The notes under the pieces were generated by a model, which searched no databases, had not been told where the DNA came from, and saw only the letters and a program-made list of their open reading frames with translations. 64,000 nucleotides of DNA from Agrypnia vestita (lineage: Eukaryota; Arthropoda; Insecta; Trichoptera; Phryganeidae). Location of the stretch: assembly GCA_016648135.1 (NCBI GenBank), contig JADDOH010000162.1:186001-250000 (forward strand). Reading direction: 5' to 3'. Shown here one piece after another: positions 24,141 to 36,430 of the stretch (its first letter is position 1; the number at the start of each line of letters is the position of its first letter). The translations under genes were made by a program, and so were the position numbers.

Positions 24141-24667
24141 TTTTTTCGTAAAAAGTTTGTGATGAATCACCTGTTTCTATAGATTTTTTTTTTATTAATT
24201 TTATTTTGAACTCTAAGATGATTTAAATGCTACGCGGGAAAAATTGAGCATTGATAAAGCCGTGTTTGGTACAAATGGTTGACGATCGATGCGGTCCGAG
24301 CGGTCCACATGTGATCCCCATAAAAATATGCTGAACACGGATTTCAGAGATTTGGGTCGCGGTTACTGCGTTTTGAGCCGTTAAAAAACCGATTAACGTC
24401 TACTCTAAGGTGACGATGATATTGACAGTTCCACGAGGTTTCTGAATTATGGGCTTTTTTGCTGGATTTTTGAGACCGCTTAAATGTCATTAATCGTGGT
24501 CTCGAGTGGATTCCCATGCAACAGAGATGCAGAATATGAGCAAAAGTAAGGAAGGCGGGTCCTAATTGGGGGATCGCGAGAGGAAAACGCCCCATAAATA
24601 ATTTATAGGAATTGGCCGTGAAGCACGGATTAAACGTATACGATGTACCAGAGGGGTGACCTTAACT
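24141..24667. other. Intergenic, GC-richer unclassified sequence
   Basis: No gene or named repeat recognised. Confidence 0.4.
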
Positions 24668-24880
24668 GAGCGGATAATGATTTATTTTCGTTTCGCGGGA
24701 GTCGGATAACGTAGGCAGATAGGAAAGTTAACTATAATTCCATTATATTTATCTGTAGACTGACGCTCTATCGAGGAGCGAATAATGATTCATTTTCGTT
24801 TCGCGGGAGTCGAATAACGTAGGCGGGTAGGAAGTTAACTATAATTCTATTATATTTATCTGTAGACTAACGCTCTTCAG
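24668..24880 (+). repeat. Tandem duplication, ~108-bp unit x2
   Basis: ATTTTCGTTTCGCGGGAGTC and TTATATTTATCTGTAGACT recur in both units with few differences. Confidence 0.8.
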
Positions 24881-26849
24881 GCTTTTACAACAGATAGGTA
24901 ATTGTGCAATGACGGTATATACAGTTAGGAAAGAGATAACGATAACGTGTAAGCATATTAATGGCACGACAAGAAAATAATATACTCAAATATAGATACA
25001 ATATATTAACTATGTAATCACTACAAACCTGTCCGACGTTAGCGTAGTTTCAACAGGACGGGTAACGTGTATACGATTGGCTATTCTAGCTCAGATTTCG
25101 CCGGGTTTGGTAGTAATAACCCACAAAACATAATTGAACAAGTGTATCCAGATAAGAATATTGTAAATAAAATAATATGAATTTGCGGCCCATATACACA
25201 TGAAATAAAAGGATAAAGCGTATGGGGATCTTATAGATGGATGGATAAATGAAACAAATATAATTGGGAGTAAATGTAATATAACGCGAAGAAGCAAGCA
25301 TATAAGTACCAAAAACATAGGAGAACATAGTGTGATAGAAATTCGAAGACGGGAGGAACAATAATGTGAAGTGGAACGGATATAGCAAGAGCATGTAATA
25401 ATGATAAACGTACAAATACAGACAACTACTTGAGACCGATTCGACAGATACTAGCAATCTTTCAACACACCTCTAAGAACATGGTGAGTGGTATATAGTT
25501 ATCAGCGGAGGCGTCCAGTACCTTGGCAATAAATAAGCACTGAATTAATCCGACGCCTTGCCTGCGGCACTGGAGGTTTATTTACTTATTTATTTTATTT
25601 ATTTTCATTTATTGGGTTTCTTACAGCCATATAATTAATCAATCTTTGAAGAAAAGACAATAATTGATGTACAGAGTTTTGGGCCAATTACGCGAAAACA
25701 CATACATACAATCGATAAAAGAATAAGAAAAACATGTCCAATAGTGGGTTGTGTGAGTGTGTATTTGTGTGTTTATTTATTTATTTATTTATTTTGTTTT
25801 GGGAAAAATTAAAAGCAAAACGATCTTAAAAATTTTCCACTGAATTTAAAAATTTACTTTAACTTACATTAATAGTTTATTGTGTTATAGCGAATAGTAC
25901 TCTTCCAGTATTATATTGTTCGAGAATATTCACTGTCTATGTAACATAGTTATTTTGTGGATCAATCTTACTGCCAATAAAAATAATAATAAATGGTTAC
26001 AAATTATGTTTAAATTCCGCAACGGAGGGATCTAATACGTCCCTGTGCGCGGGGTGCCGCGGGCATAAGACAGGATTCATTGGGTGATCCACGAGAAAAG
26101 ATCGCCCAAAATTAATTTAAAATTAGGTATAGTACCTTTGGATGATTGTTATATCTAGGTATGCAGTGTGCATGTGGTGAATATATGGAAATTGATCCCA
26201 TGATATAGCGGCCAAGAAACGTTAAATTTCCGATAAAGACGAGTGAAAATACGAGGGAACGGGACATGATAATGGTAGATAATGAAGAAACATCAACTAT
26301 GATTAGGGGAGTACCCGATAGATTGTGGTTACGGTTGATCAAACGACAATATGGACTGAACTTAGAAATTAAATATTAAAAATTAATTATCGCGCTTGTG
26401 AAGCGAATTCAAATCGTCCGAAGCCACTGAGTCCGTCCCAAAACAGGCACAGGGACGGAGACAGAGACGGCAACAGAAGGTGGGGTCAACTGACATATCC
26501 AAGAGGAGATATGGTTTTTTTTTTGCCAAACTGAATCTTAGGAACAAAGGTTTGGTTTCAAGGAAAGTAGGATATTGAAAATCCTGGAAACACACGACTT
26601 AGGACCTTTGGCTGCTAGGGGGGTTTTAAAATGTCAAGACACAGCAGAATTCAGGCAGTCGGTGTGGACATCTACGAAGGTGCAAAATCCGCGTCGGTTG
26701 GTTTTTCGAGTGATAGAACCGTGAGTGATTGTTACCGTCGAGTGATAGTGTCTCAGTGGTTGAAAATTATAGTTTAACTTCAAGTGAAAGTTGTGTACGG
26801 GTAAATATACTCTTCGACATTGTTGATTGCTCACGTTAAAAGAAAAGGG
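24881..26849. other. Unclassified block, possible degraded retroelement
   Basis: Purine-rich plus strand, poly(TTTA) tracts (25570-25600, 25765-25795). No open frame with recognisable protein. The layout is reminiscent of an LTR-element leader, but no paired LTR was identified. Confidence 0.3.
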
Positions 26850-27745
26850 GGGTACGGGTTTGATTTTATTTTATAAAGGGTAATTAATTTGGCATATTAG
26901 AACTTCGGAAATTACTGCGCTTTATTAAGTTGATTAGTCCGGCATATATAGAACTGATATTTGCAGATCTCCGGAAACTAGCTGTGCGTTATAAAGATAC
27001 CTATTTTATGCTAAACACGCGGGAAATTGTTAATAAATCTTGTAAAAATACCTATCTTATGCTAAATACGCGAGGTCCTGTCAAAAGAGTTTTAACTCAG
27101 AGTACGGGTTTGATTTTATTTTATAAAGGTAATTAATCTGGCATATCGGAACTTCGGAAATCACTATGTTCTATAAAGTTAATTATTTTTGTCGTCTTAC
27201 TAGGTTCACAGAATAATATTCGCAGAATTTCAGGAAACGGTAGAGTTCAAATTTAGTTAAATTTTCGTTTTACTAAGTATAGTATTGGCGGATCTCTGGA
27301 AACTAGCTGTGCGTTATAAAGATACCTATTTTATGCTAAACACGCGGGAAATTGTTAATAAATCTTGTAAAAATACCTATCTTATGCTAAATACGCGAGG
27401 TCCTGTTAAAAGGGTTTTAACTCAGAGTACGGGTTTGATTTTATTTTATAAAGGTAATTAATCTGGCATATCGGAACTTCGGAAATCACTATGTTCTATA
27501 AAGTTAATTATTTTTGTCGTCTTACTAGGTTCACAGAATAATATTCGCAGAATTTCAGGAAACGGTAGAGTTCAAATTTAGTTAAATTTTCGTTTTACTA
27601 AGTATAGTATTGGCGGATCTCTGGAAACTAGCTGTGCGTTATAAAGATACCTATTTTACGCTAATCACGCGGGAAGTTGTTAAAAGATAAAGGAGTTGTT
27701 ACTAACAGATTCGATTTTAAATAAGTCTTATAAAATACCTATCTT
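26850..27745 (+). repeat. 325-bp tandem repeat, about 3 copies
   Basis: The phrase GTACGGGTTTGATTTTATTT recurs at about 26853, 27101 and 27426. The last two units are 325 bp apart and almost identical; the first is shorter and more diverged. GGAAACTAGCTGTGCGTTAT ends each unit. Confidence 0.85.
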
Positions 27746-27779
27746 TGCTAAATACGCGAGGTCTCATTTTAATTTTTAC

Positions 27780-29590
27780 ATTTGTAAGGCATATAATATT
27801 TCGTTATATGAAATGTTTCGATTAGACCGGGTTTATTTTAGTTATCGAAAGAATATTTAGTTTATTTTAATAATTTTTTTTTGTTTATGGTTAATAGTAA
27901 GAGTCCGTTAAAATTATAGCGAATAAATTCTGGGATTAAAAATACGTCTAGTGAAAAATATATAGCTGATCTCGCGGGGTATCAGGTTCAGCCCATAATA
28001 ATCTAGATTTTCATTTCGTTTAAAATTATATAGAGTAATTCCGTGAGAATCGGGGTTTGTTTACAATTACACAGTTGTACAAATTCCATTATTCTAGAGA
28101 ATTATATAAAATAATCTCGTGAGAATCGGGATTTATTTACAATTTTACAGGTGTATAAAATTCCATTATTCTAGAAAACTATATAAAATAATCTCGTGAG
28201 AGTCGGGACTTATTTACAATTTTACAGGTGTATAAAATTCCATTATTCTAGAAAATTATATAAAATAATCTCGTGAGAATCGGGACTTATTTACAATTTT
28301 ACAGATGTATGAAATTTCATTATTCTAAAAAATTATATAAAATAATCTCGTGGGGGTCGGGGTTTATTTACGGTTTTACAGAAGTACAAGTTTCACTATT
28401 TTATAAAGTACATAAAATTGCTTCCGTTCGGCCCGGGTTATCTTATATTATATAGGAAAACATAGGTCCCGCGCTATTAAAACATATAAAAACGTTTCAT
28501 GTGGCCGGGATTATTACGCGCGTTGGGGAAAGTCTATAAGGTAAAAATATGTTTAATTTGATTCGGGTTATTTTATATTTTATGAAAGATATTTGCCTCG
28601 CGGACTTAAACTATGAAAAAATGTTTCAATTAGTTCTGGTTATACTTTAGGAGTGATGTAAACTTCGCGGTTGTATAATTTGGGTTACTTTGTATTGTAC
28701 GAAAACGTAAATCTCGCGTATAAAAACGCGTATAAAAAAAACGTATATCATGTATTCAAACATATAAAAACTTCTAGTACATTGTTTCGATAGACCGGGG
28801 TTGTATTATACTTATAAAGATGTTGTAGGGCCTCGTTATATTGAAAATATATAAAAACCGCCTGGGGCCGGGTCTTCTTATTTATAAACTATATAAGATT
28901 TCGTTACATTTAGTTATATAAAATGCTTTCGTTCGAGAATTCGCGTTTCATTTTAAGCATATATAAATATAGGGTCCCGTTTTTAAACAATGTTAGTGTT
29001 TCGTTTAGAATTCGCGCCTTCATTTAATAAATATGAAACATGTAGATTTCAATTAGAACTATTTTAAAATGTTTCGTTTAGAAATTCGCGTCTTGTATTA
29101 TAAATGTGAAACTTATAATATTCGTTTTGAGCTAAAACGTATGAACATAGAAACACTACAGTTTTGACCGCTATTTTGTTTACTATGCCTAGGACATTCT
29201 TGCGGTGTATTAGACTTGATGGTAAAATTTAAACTCTTACTCTGTTTAAAATATACGTAGTGTCTCCGCCTAGATTGGCTTCACGATATACTTTATGAAA
29301 TTTGTAAGTTCCGCTGTCCTAAAATTATATAAAATTACCTTCGTTTAGATCGGGTTATATCATATTCCTCGTGGAACGCGTAAACCTCGTTGTCCTGAAA
29401 CTAAATAAGGATGTTTCATCTAGACCGGGTTCATTTTACATTTTAGGAAGAATATAAATCCCGCGTCTTTCACTACATAAAATGGTTTCGGTAAGATTGG
29501 GGTTGTTTATACTTGTAAAAATTACAGAATCCCGTTATTTTTAAACTACATTAAAATGATAAACTATATTAAAATGATTTAAACTATATT
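27780..29590 (+). repeat. Degenerate ~78-bp satellite array
   Basis: A well-kept core at 28050-28430 has about five 78-bp units (ATATAAAATAATCTCGTGAG, TTTACAATTTTACAG). On both sides the same layout (TTTCG, a CGGG box, TTTATTTTATA, CCCGCG, AACTATATAAAA) repeats with growing divergence. The copy number is uncertain, perhaps two dozen. Confidence 0.7.
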
Positions 29591-30639
29591 AAAATTTGCC
29601 GGAGAGTAGACATCAAATATTCGAGATGATAATAAATTTATATTAAGAATAAAACTAAACCGGCGGACCCTAAAAGTAATATGTATTGACCTTATAAAGA
29701 TGTAGACTAGTGGGGTTTTATTATAGAAGCAATCAATTCTTTAACAACAACAAGTGGACAAGTGGTCGCTTCGCGGGTTTGTTAAAACTTATAAATGCAT
29801 GGAATCCTAGATTCAAAGCTTAATCCCGGTATTTCGGATAAATATAAGAATAGGTAACATCGGAAAATAACGGGTAACGGTTTTATGGAAAATATCGGTG
29901 CGTATGATCATTAGAGTATGATCATTAGGATTAGAGTTTAGTTTCGGTGACCCGGGGAGTACGGATGCGTAAGACGGAAATAAGGACTATGTTGCAGTAT
30001 TATTAAGATATATGAATACTTACAATTGTCGAGCTAGAGTCTAATTCCGGTATCTCGAGGAATATAAATTTGAAGAAAAGAAAATAATGTCTAGTTTCGG
30101 TTTGGTTAGAGTATATACACCGTATAGTTACAGAGGCTGGATACTAAGCCCCAGCTACGGAAACTTATAAGCGCGTAATGGCAGGATCAAAGGTTAGGTC
30201 GCGAACTATAGTTAATTAGGGGCCTGTGAATCGTATGCGCGTGCAAGGCAAGTGTTCGCAATCCTTAGGCATAAAGTGAGGTACATAAAGTGAAACTACG
30301 ATGCACTGGAATGGATATAATCGGCGGCAGATGGGTAAGTCATGTCATCCTCTTTCCGAGACGGAAGAAGCGCCGACAGTGAAAGCTAACCCCTGTACCG
30401 TAAACTTTACATATGTTTTTCCACAGGTGTTGTTTGCATGTTGAATCCGTACTGACCATAATAGGGGCGAATTAATTTGCCAAATAACCTTTCTCTGCAT
30501 GTGTGTGAACTTCCAGGGATCGCGCGGCCCGTGTGCTCGACGCCGAACTTAATTATTCATTTCTATTTATTTATTTAATTGATGATTCATTAATTAATTA
30601 GGTATTTATTTGTCTATTCATATGCCGCGTCCCAGTTAT
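29591..30639. other. Intergenic, no gene seen
   Basis: AT-rich to mixed composition, no recognised features. Confidence 0.45.
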
Positions 30640-31870
30640 ATATAGTCAGGCGGCGTTTCGATAGCATCATCATCATCACCATCATCAGCAGTGTCCCAGT
30701 TATATATTGTCAGGAGACGTTTCAATAGTATCATCATCATCATCTTCATTAGCGGTGTTCCAGTCATATACAGTCAGGAGGCGTTCCGATAGTATCATCA
30801 CCATCATTAGCAGTGTCCCAGTTGTATATCGTCAGGAGACGTTTCAATAGTATCATCATCATCATCTTCATTAGCGGTGTTCCAGTCACATATAGTCAGG
30901 AGGCGTTCTGATAGTATCATCATCATCATTAGCGGTGTTTCAGATATATATCGTCGGGAGGCGTTGCGATAGTATCATCATCATCATCGTCATCACTAGC
31001 GGTGGTTCAGCTTTATATCGTCAGGAGGCGTTTCGATAGTATCATCAACATCATCATCATCAGCAGTGTCCCAGTTATATATTGTCAGGAGACGTTCAAT
31101 AGCATCATCATCATCACCATCATTAGCAGCGTCCCAGTTGTATATAGTCAGGAGGCGTTTCGATAGTATCTTCATCAACATCATCATTAGCAGTGTCCCA
31201 GTTATATATAGTCAGGAGGCGTTTCGATAGTATCATCATCAACATCGTCATTAGCGGTGTCCCAGTTATATATCGTCAGGAGACGTTTCGATAGTATCAT
31301 CAACATCATCATCATAGCAGTGTCCCAGTTATATATCGTCAGGAGGTGTTTCAATAGTATCATCATCATCATCATCATTTAGCAGTGTCCCAGTTATATA
31401 TAGTCAGGGGGCGTTTCGATAGCATCATCATCATCATCATCATCATTAGCGGTGTTTCAGCTATATATCGTCAGGAGTCGTTATGATAGTATCATCATCA
31501 TCATTAGCGGTGTTTCGGCTATATATAGTCAGGAGACGTTACGATAGTATCATCATCATCATCATCATCACTAGCGGTGGTTCAGCTATATATCGTCAGG
31601 AGGCGTTTCGATAGTATCATCAACATCATCATCATTAGCAGTGTCCCAGTTATATATCGTCAGGAGACGTTCCAATAGTATCATCATCATCATCATCATT
31701 AGCGGTGTCCCAGTCATATATAGTCAGGAGGCGTTCCGATAGTATCATCATCATCATTGGCGGTGTCTCAGATATATATCGTCAGGAAACGTTACGATAG
31801 TATCATCATCATCATCATCATCACTAGCGGTGGTTCAGATAAATATCATCAGGTGACGTTTCGATAGTGA
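30640..31870 (+). repeat. ~60-bp minisatellite with embedded (TCA)n
   Basis: About 20 units, each GTCAGGAGGCGTTTCGATAG followed by a run of TCA of variable length, TTAGCRGTG and YCCAGTTATATAT. Unit length varies mainly with the TCA run. Alternate variants (CCCAGTTATATATAG versus TTCAGCTATATATCG) suggest higher-order structure. Confidence 0.92.
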
Positions 31871-33480
31871 CAACATCATCTTCATCAGTGATGGCAGGGT
31901 TCCAGTTACACATCAGCCGGAGAAAATTAGGCAGATCCCATCATCATCGATGGCAGGATTCTAGCTGTACACCATTTGGAGAAAATACACCGACATCCCT
32001 GGCCAGGGGCTAGGCATATCCCTACTGTCCAGATCCACCTTTCCATCTACTAATACGAGGGGTCATGGCCTCGTGAAACCACATGGCAACCAACCATTAC
32101 AAGTATTTATTTATGTATTGTATATGTAAGTATATGTATGTATATTATATTTTATTAGTATGTATCTATTCGTACGTAGTGTATGAGGGGGCTCTTCACG
32201 GGTGGCACAACACCCGTGCGGATGTCTTCCCTCGTCTGGAATGGATTGAACGTATTGATGCATACCAGATTATAATAAGTACTACCTGGGAGGGTGATTG
32301 CAGTCACTGTAGTGTCGCGAATGGCCAATGGGCTGTAGTTGCTCACAGGCGAGGGTTGGGGAGCCTAGGAAACTCCCCCTCCCCACTCGCATATTTTTGA
32401 CTTGACAGGTGGCCCGGGACCATCTTTACAGTAGCTTCAGTATATATACCGTAGTTTAACTTAGTTTAACCTGGAGGAGTTGGAATTCGGGGGGCAAACT
32501 GGCTCTGAGCCCGGACGCCAGACACTGACGCGAGGGATGGTGCGGTACTTTGCACAGAAGAGGCCCAACATGAAAAGGCGCATCCAGGCTCAGGTCAACG
32601 TATCCGGAACTCGTGTCGGGAGAAGGAAGATGGGATCAGTCACCGATGAGCCTTTGGGTACGGAGGGGCCGAATTTAAAGCAACCACATTTTCCGCGTAC
32701 ACATACATTTACACATACCTTCTACAAACCCCTTATCCATTAGAACCCAACGTACCACTAGAATGAGACATAGGGCCAGATACAGGTGACGGAACTTAGG
32801 CCGGCTAGTAAATAAACGTAACAATGTAATTGATATAAAGATAATGCAGAGTAAATATAAAAGATCGTAAGGAATAAGCACAGCGAGATAACGGCGGAAG
32901 ATAAAATTATTAATCAGCGAGGGCGTCGAAGACGGAATCATCCATAGGAGCGGCTACGAAGGACTCGAGGGCTTTCAGGGGATCTATGTACTCTATATGT
33001 GCATGCGCATGTGATAACGGCACGTCACTAACCTTTCCAGTGGATGGCGGTCGATCCCATACAGGTAGGACAATGGGGGATCGAGCGGAGAGGGCGTGGA
33101 GCAGAGGATCGCGCACTCTGGAAGCGCAGCTACACCAGATGCAGTGGTTTCAGTCCGTAGGAATGATAGGTAAATAATATAGGGCCACGGAACATAGTAT
33201 GTTTAGCAATTGCACCGTAGGGCTTAATTGACGTGCTAGGTAGTTTTGTTTGCGTTTCCATGAACATTCACGAACTTCATACCCCAGTATTTAATTTAAG
33301 TTTAGCTTGCGTCAGGGTTACCACAAAACCAATTCATCCCCTATAGTTCGAAACAAAAAATTACACAACGTGAACTGGGGAGGTCTTGAATAAAGCGAGG
33401 GTGTTTGGAAATACTACGTTAAAAACCGTAGAGCCTTCACCCGACGTAGATAGATAGCTTGTTTGCCTCTAACAAGGCGT
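31871..33480. other. Unclassified GC-richer sequence, no gene assigned
   Basis: Two plus-strand frames (32083-32400 and 32480-32743) are open for about 90-105 codons but match no family I recognise. Composition suggests an old transposable element or a non-coding transcript. Confidence 0.35.
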
Positions 33481-33489
33481 AAACTCAGT

Positions 33490-34300
33490 TATTGTGACCA
33501 AAGGCGATGAAATTTTAACTACATTTTCACAGTGTGCATCCAGCAAGGTCCATTGCTGGCAATGCAATAAAAAAATTCAATATTTTTTGCGGTCCTACTA
33601 ATAAATTTGCTCGTCCAATTGAGAAAATTAGCGATATTTGTTTCTCACAAAATTGAAGATTGTGATCAAACGCGATTAAATTTAAAGTTTATTATCACAG
33701 TGTGCATCCAACAAGTCCATTGCTGGCAATGCAATAAAAAAATTCAATATTTTTTGCGGTCCTAGTAAGAAATTTGCTCGTCCAATTGAGAAAATTAGCG
33801 TTATGTGTTTCTCACAAAATTGAAGATTGTGACCAAACGCGAAGAAATTTAAACTTCATTTTCACAGTGTGCATCCAGCAAGTTCCATTGCTGGCAATAA
33901 AATAAAAAAATTCAATATTTTTTGCGGTCCTATTAAGAAATTTGCTGGTCCAAGTGTGAAAATTAGCGTTATGTGTTTCTCACAAAATTGAAGATTGTGA
34001 CCAAACGCAATAAAATTTTAAATCCATTTTCACAGTGTTCATCTAGCAAAGTCCATTGCTGGCAATGCTATAAAAAAATTCAATATTTTTTGCGGTCCTA
34101 GATAGAAATTTGCTGGTCCAAGTGAGAAAATTAGCATTATGTGTTTCTCACAAAATTGAAGATTGTGACCAAAGGCGAGGAAATTTAAACTTTATTATAA
34201 CAGTGTGCATCCAGCAAGTTCCATTGCTGGCAATGAATTAAAAAAATTCAATATTTTTTGCGGTTCTAGTTAGAAATTTGCTGGTCCAATTGTGAAAATT
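33490..34300 (+). repeat. ~168-bp tandem repeat, 5 copies
   Basis: Each unit has CACAGTGTGCATCCAGCAAG, then GTCCATTGCTGGCAATG, AATTCAATATTTTTTGCGGT and TTCTCACAAAATTGAAGATT. Every unit contains the perfect 7-bp stem CCAGCAA/TTGCTGG. Units start near 33534, 33703, 33869, 34037 and 34204. Confidence 0.9.
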
Positions 34301-35985
34301 CGTCGGATCGAGCTGAAAGGCGAAGAAGAGGAGCCATCACACGATTTGGCTATTAATTTTCTTAACAGTATTATTTTCACTAACTCTTACAACCATTTTT
34401 AAACCATAATTTTGTTAGTACCTAATCATTTAATTATTTATATTTCCACCTAATTCATTTGAAATTCTATTTTTGAAAGTAGTTTAATACTACACCTGTC
34501 GATTGAGTGATTCTATTACTCTTGAATCTTAAGTAGTAAAATATAACATTATTATTAATCTCACGTAGAAGTAAATTATGTTTTTATATTTTTCACCAGA
34601 TTTAATGATTATTATGAATAATCCCATGTATCAAAATCTATCAAAAATCTATCAAATCCAATCTATCAAAAATACAATATTCATAGTAGGTATAAAATAG
34701 TTTCTATCACTCTTAATTTTGATAATAACTTATTTAATAAATTTCATTCACCACATTTATTCCACAAATGAGTTTGATATAAAATAATGATTCGTATAGA
34801 GATCCTTTGTTCCCATATAAATAAAACCCATCGACCTCTAATACCGTCGTTGGCGCTTTCAATTTGGATAATAGTCCATTTGATCATTTATTGTCACCCA
34901 CAAATAGACGTTTTCATTTGCAACCATTTACGAAGAACTTTGTTTAAAAAAATGGATTGAAAGATTCAGCAAATATAATTTATTGTTAATTGTCGTGGCT
35001 AGGGAGGAATGAATAAAAATACTGGAAATTAATTAGCGATTTATTAATTAATACTTAAATAAATCTTCAATGTACAATGTCGTTTAAAACGAATTAAAGC
35101 TATTCTTTTAATTCCACAATTTTGCAATGTATCATTCGTAAATGAACACTTTATTATCGCTGAGTAACACTTATTTAACATTCACTAGAACGTTCCACCC
35201 AATTGTCGCATGTATTATTTATCGATTATTTTCAACACCAGCTACGTACTTCGCTCGATTATTTCGCTCGATATCTATCGCTTCGCAATTGACGACTGAC
35301 CACCCTGGGCGTTGTCTCGCGGCTCGCGTGTACTTTGTAATGAATTTAACTGTTAAACGCGACGTGAGGTTTAGGAGAAGGTTCTCGTTGCTCTCGGTTG
35401 TATCAGGCATTTTTAAACGTTTTCCGAAGGTTGTAGATCACTCTATATTAATAGGCTGTTCTCGATCCTTCTGTAGTGTTCCGTGGCAATATTATAGTTA
35501 ATAACAGAGGATAGAACTTTTGTAAAAATATTTTTTATACAGCATTATATAATTTTTATTTGACGAAATTTATATTATTTATTTGACGTCGTGGTTAATA
35601 CATATATAATACATTAGTGAAATATGCAACGATTGTTAATGTCATCGTAAAACTGATATAGATGAAAACGATATGAAATGTTTAATTTGTGTGTATTGCA
35701 CGTATCTACTAACAACGTATCGCTCACTAATAGAACCCGAGCTACCCTCGTGTAATCATTCTACCACTCGTCTTAGTTGTCGTAAGCCTATAATTTCATT
35801 TTAAGATTGTGTAAATTTGATGTCTAAATCAAAGTATATCTGTTCACCTGTCAAAGGAAGCAAGACGAGCCGTACATATTGGAGTTCTGACGCCAAATTT
35901 GTGTACGCAAAACCTGGCATCGGCGTAAAAGGAACAAAAGCAGACTGAATGTGGTAAAAATGCGCATTGGAAATTTTTTTTACGA
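34301..35985. other. Intergenic, no gene assigned
   Basis: AT-rich, with a GC-richer stretch 35150-35500 carrying open frames on both strands. The minus frame 35410-35219 (starting MPDTTESNENLLLNLTSRLT, 63 residues) is not recognised. Confidence 0.4.
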
Positions 35986-36024
35986 TAAAGTGGAGAATGA
36001 AAGAATTATAAATTAATATAATAC

Positions 36025-36150
36025 TGGCTGTACCGTTCTTTGTAGAGAATTTCTGAGATGGTTTGGCCATGTGGAATCGATGAGCTTGGAAAGAATGGTG
36101 AAAAGTGAAGAAAATTTATGAGGCGAGTGCTGACAGCAATGTAAAAGTAT
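36025..36150 (+). pseudogene. LINE polymerase tail fragment
   Basis: Reads REFLRWFGHVESMSLERMVK, then after a one-base shift KKIYEASADSN: the same conserved 'RWFGHxERM...KKIYEA' segment as in the LINE piece at 20360-21022. Confidence 0.75.
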
Positions 36151-36402
36151 ATACTTGTATGTGTGTACATAATATATTTGTTTATATATTAATATGTACC
36201 CGTCAACTAGAAATAAGTTTTATCATATACTAATAATATAAAACCGTTGAAATAAATTCTTCATTATATTTTTACAACTATTATTCTTTTAATTTTTTTA
36301 TGACAGTATTAATTATTTTTCATTTTCCGTATATTATTATTTTATATTTTTATTGTCTATACTTCGATTTATGATTTTAAATTTGTAAGTATACATTGTT
36401 TC

Positions 36403-36430
36403 CTGAGGAAAGGACTATTGACCCTGAAAA
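36403..36430 (+). ncRNA. Hammerhead-like core (degenerate)
   Basis: CTGAGGA, then AAGG...CCCT able to form a weak stem, then GAAAA. Fits CTGANGA-stem II-GAAA with imperfections. Probably a decayed retroelement terminus. Confidence 0.25.

Noticed and set aside
25086..25457. Minus-strand open frame of 123 codons, hydrophobic and Tyr/Phe-rich
   Set aside because: Low-complexity translation of a purine-rich strand with no start context, motif or splice support.
24881..26849. Endogenous virus or intact LTR retrotransposon
   Set aside because: No gag, pol or env frame and no paired LTR could be found; only a general resemblance to a leader region.
30996..31187. Minus-strand frame rich in Asp and Met
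   Set aside because: Translation of the TCA minisatellite.
33490..34300. CRISPR-like array
   Set aside because: Regular repeats, but the 'spacers' are also repeated and the DNA is an intron-bearing eukaryotic genome; it is a tandem satellite.
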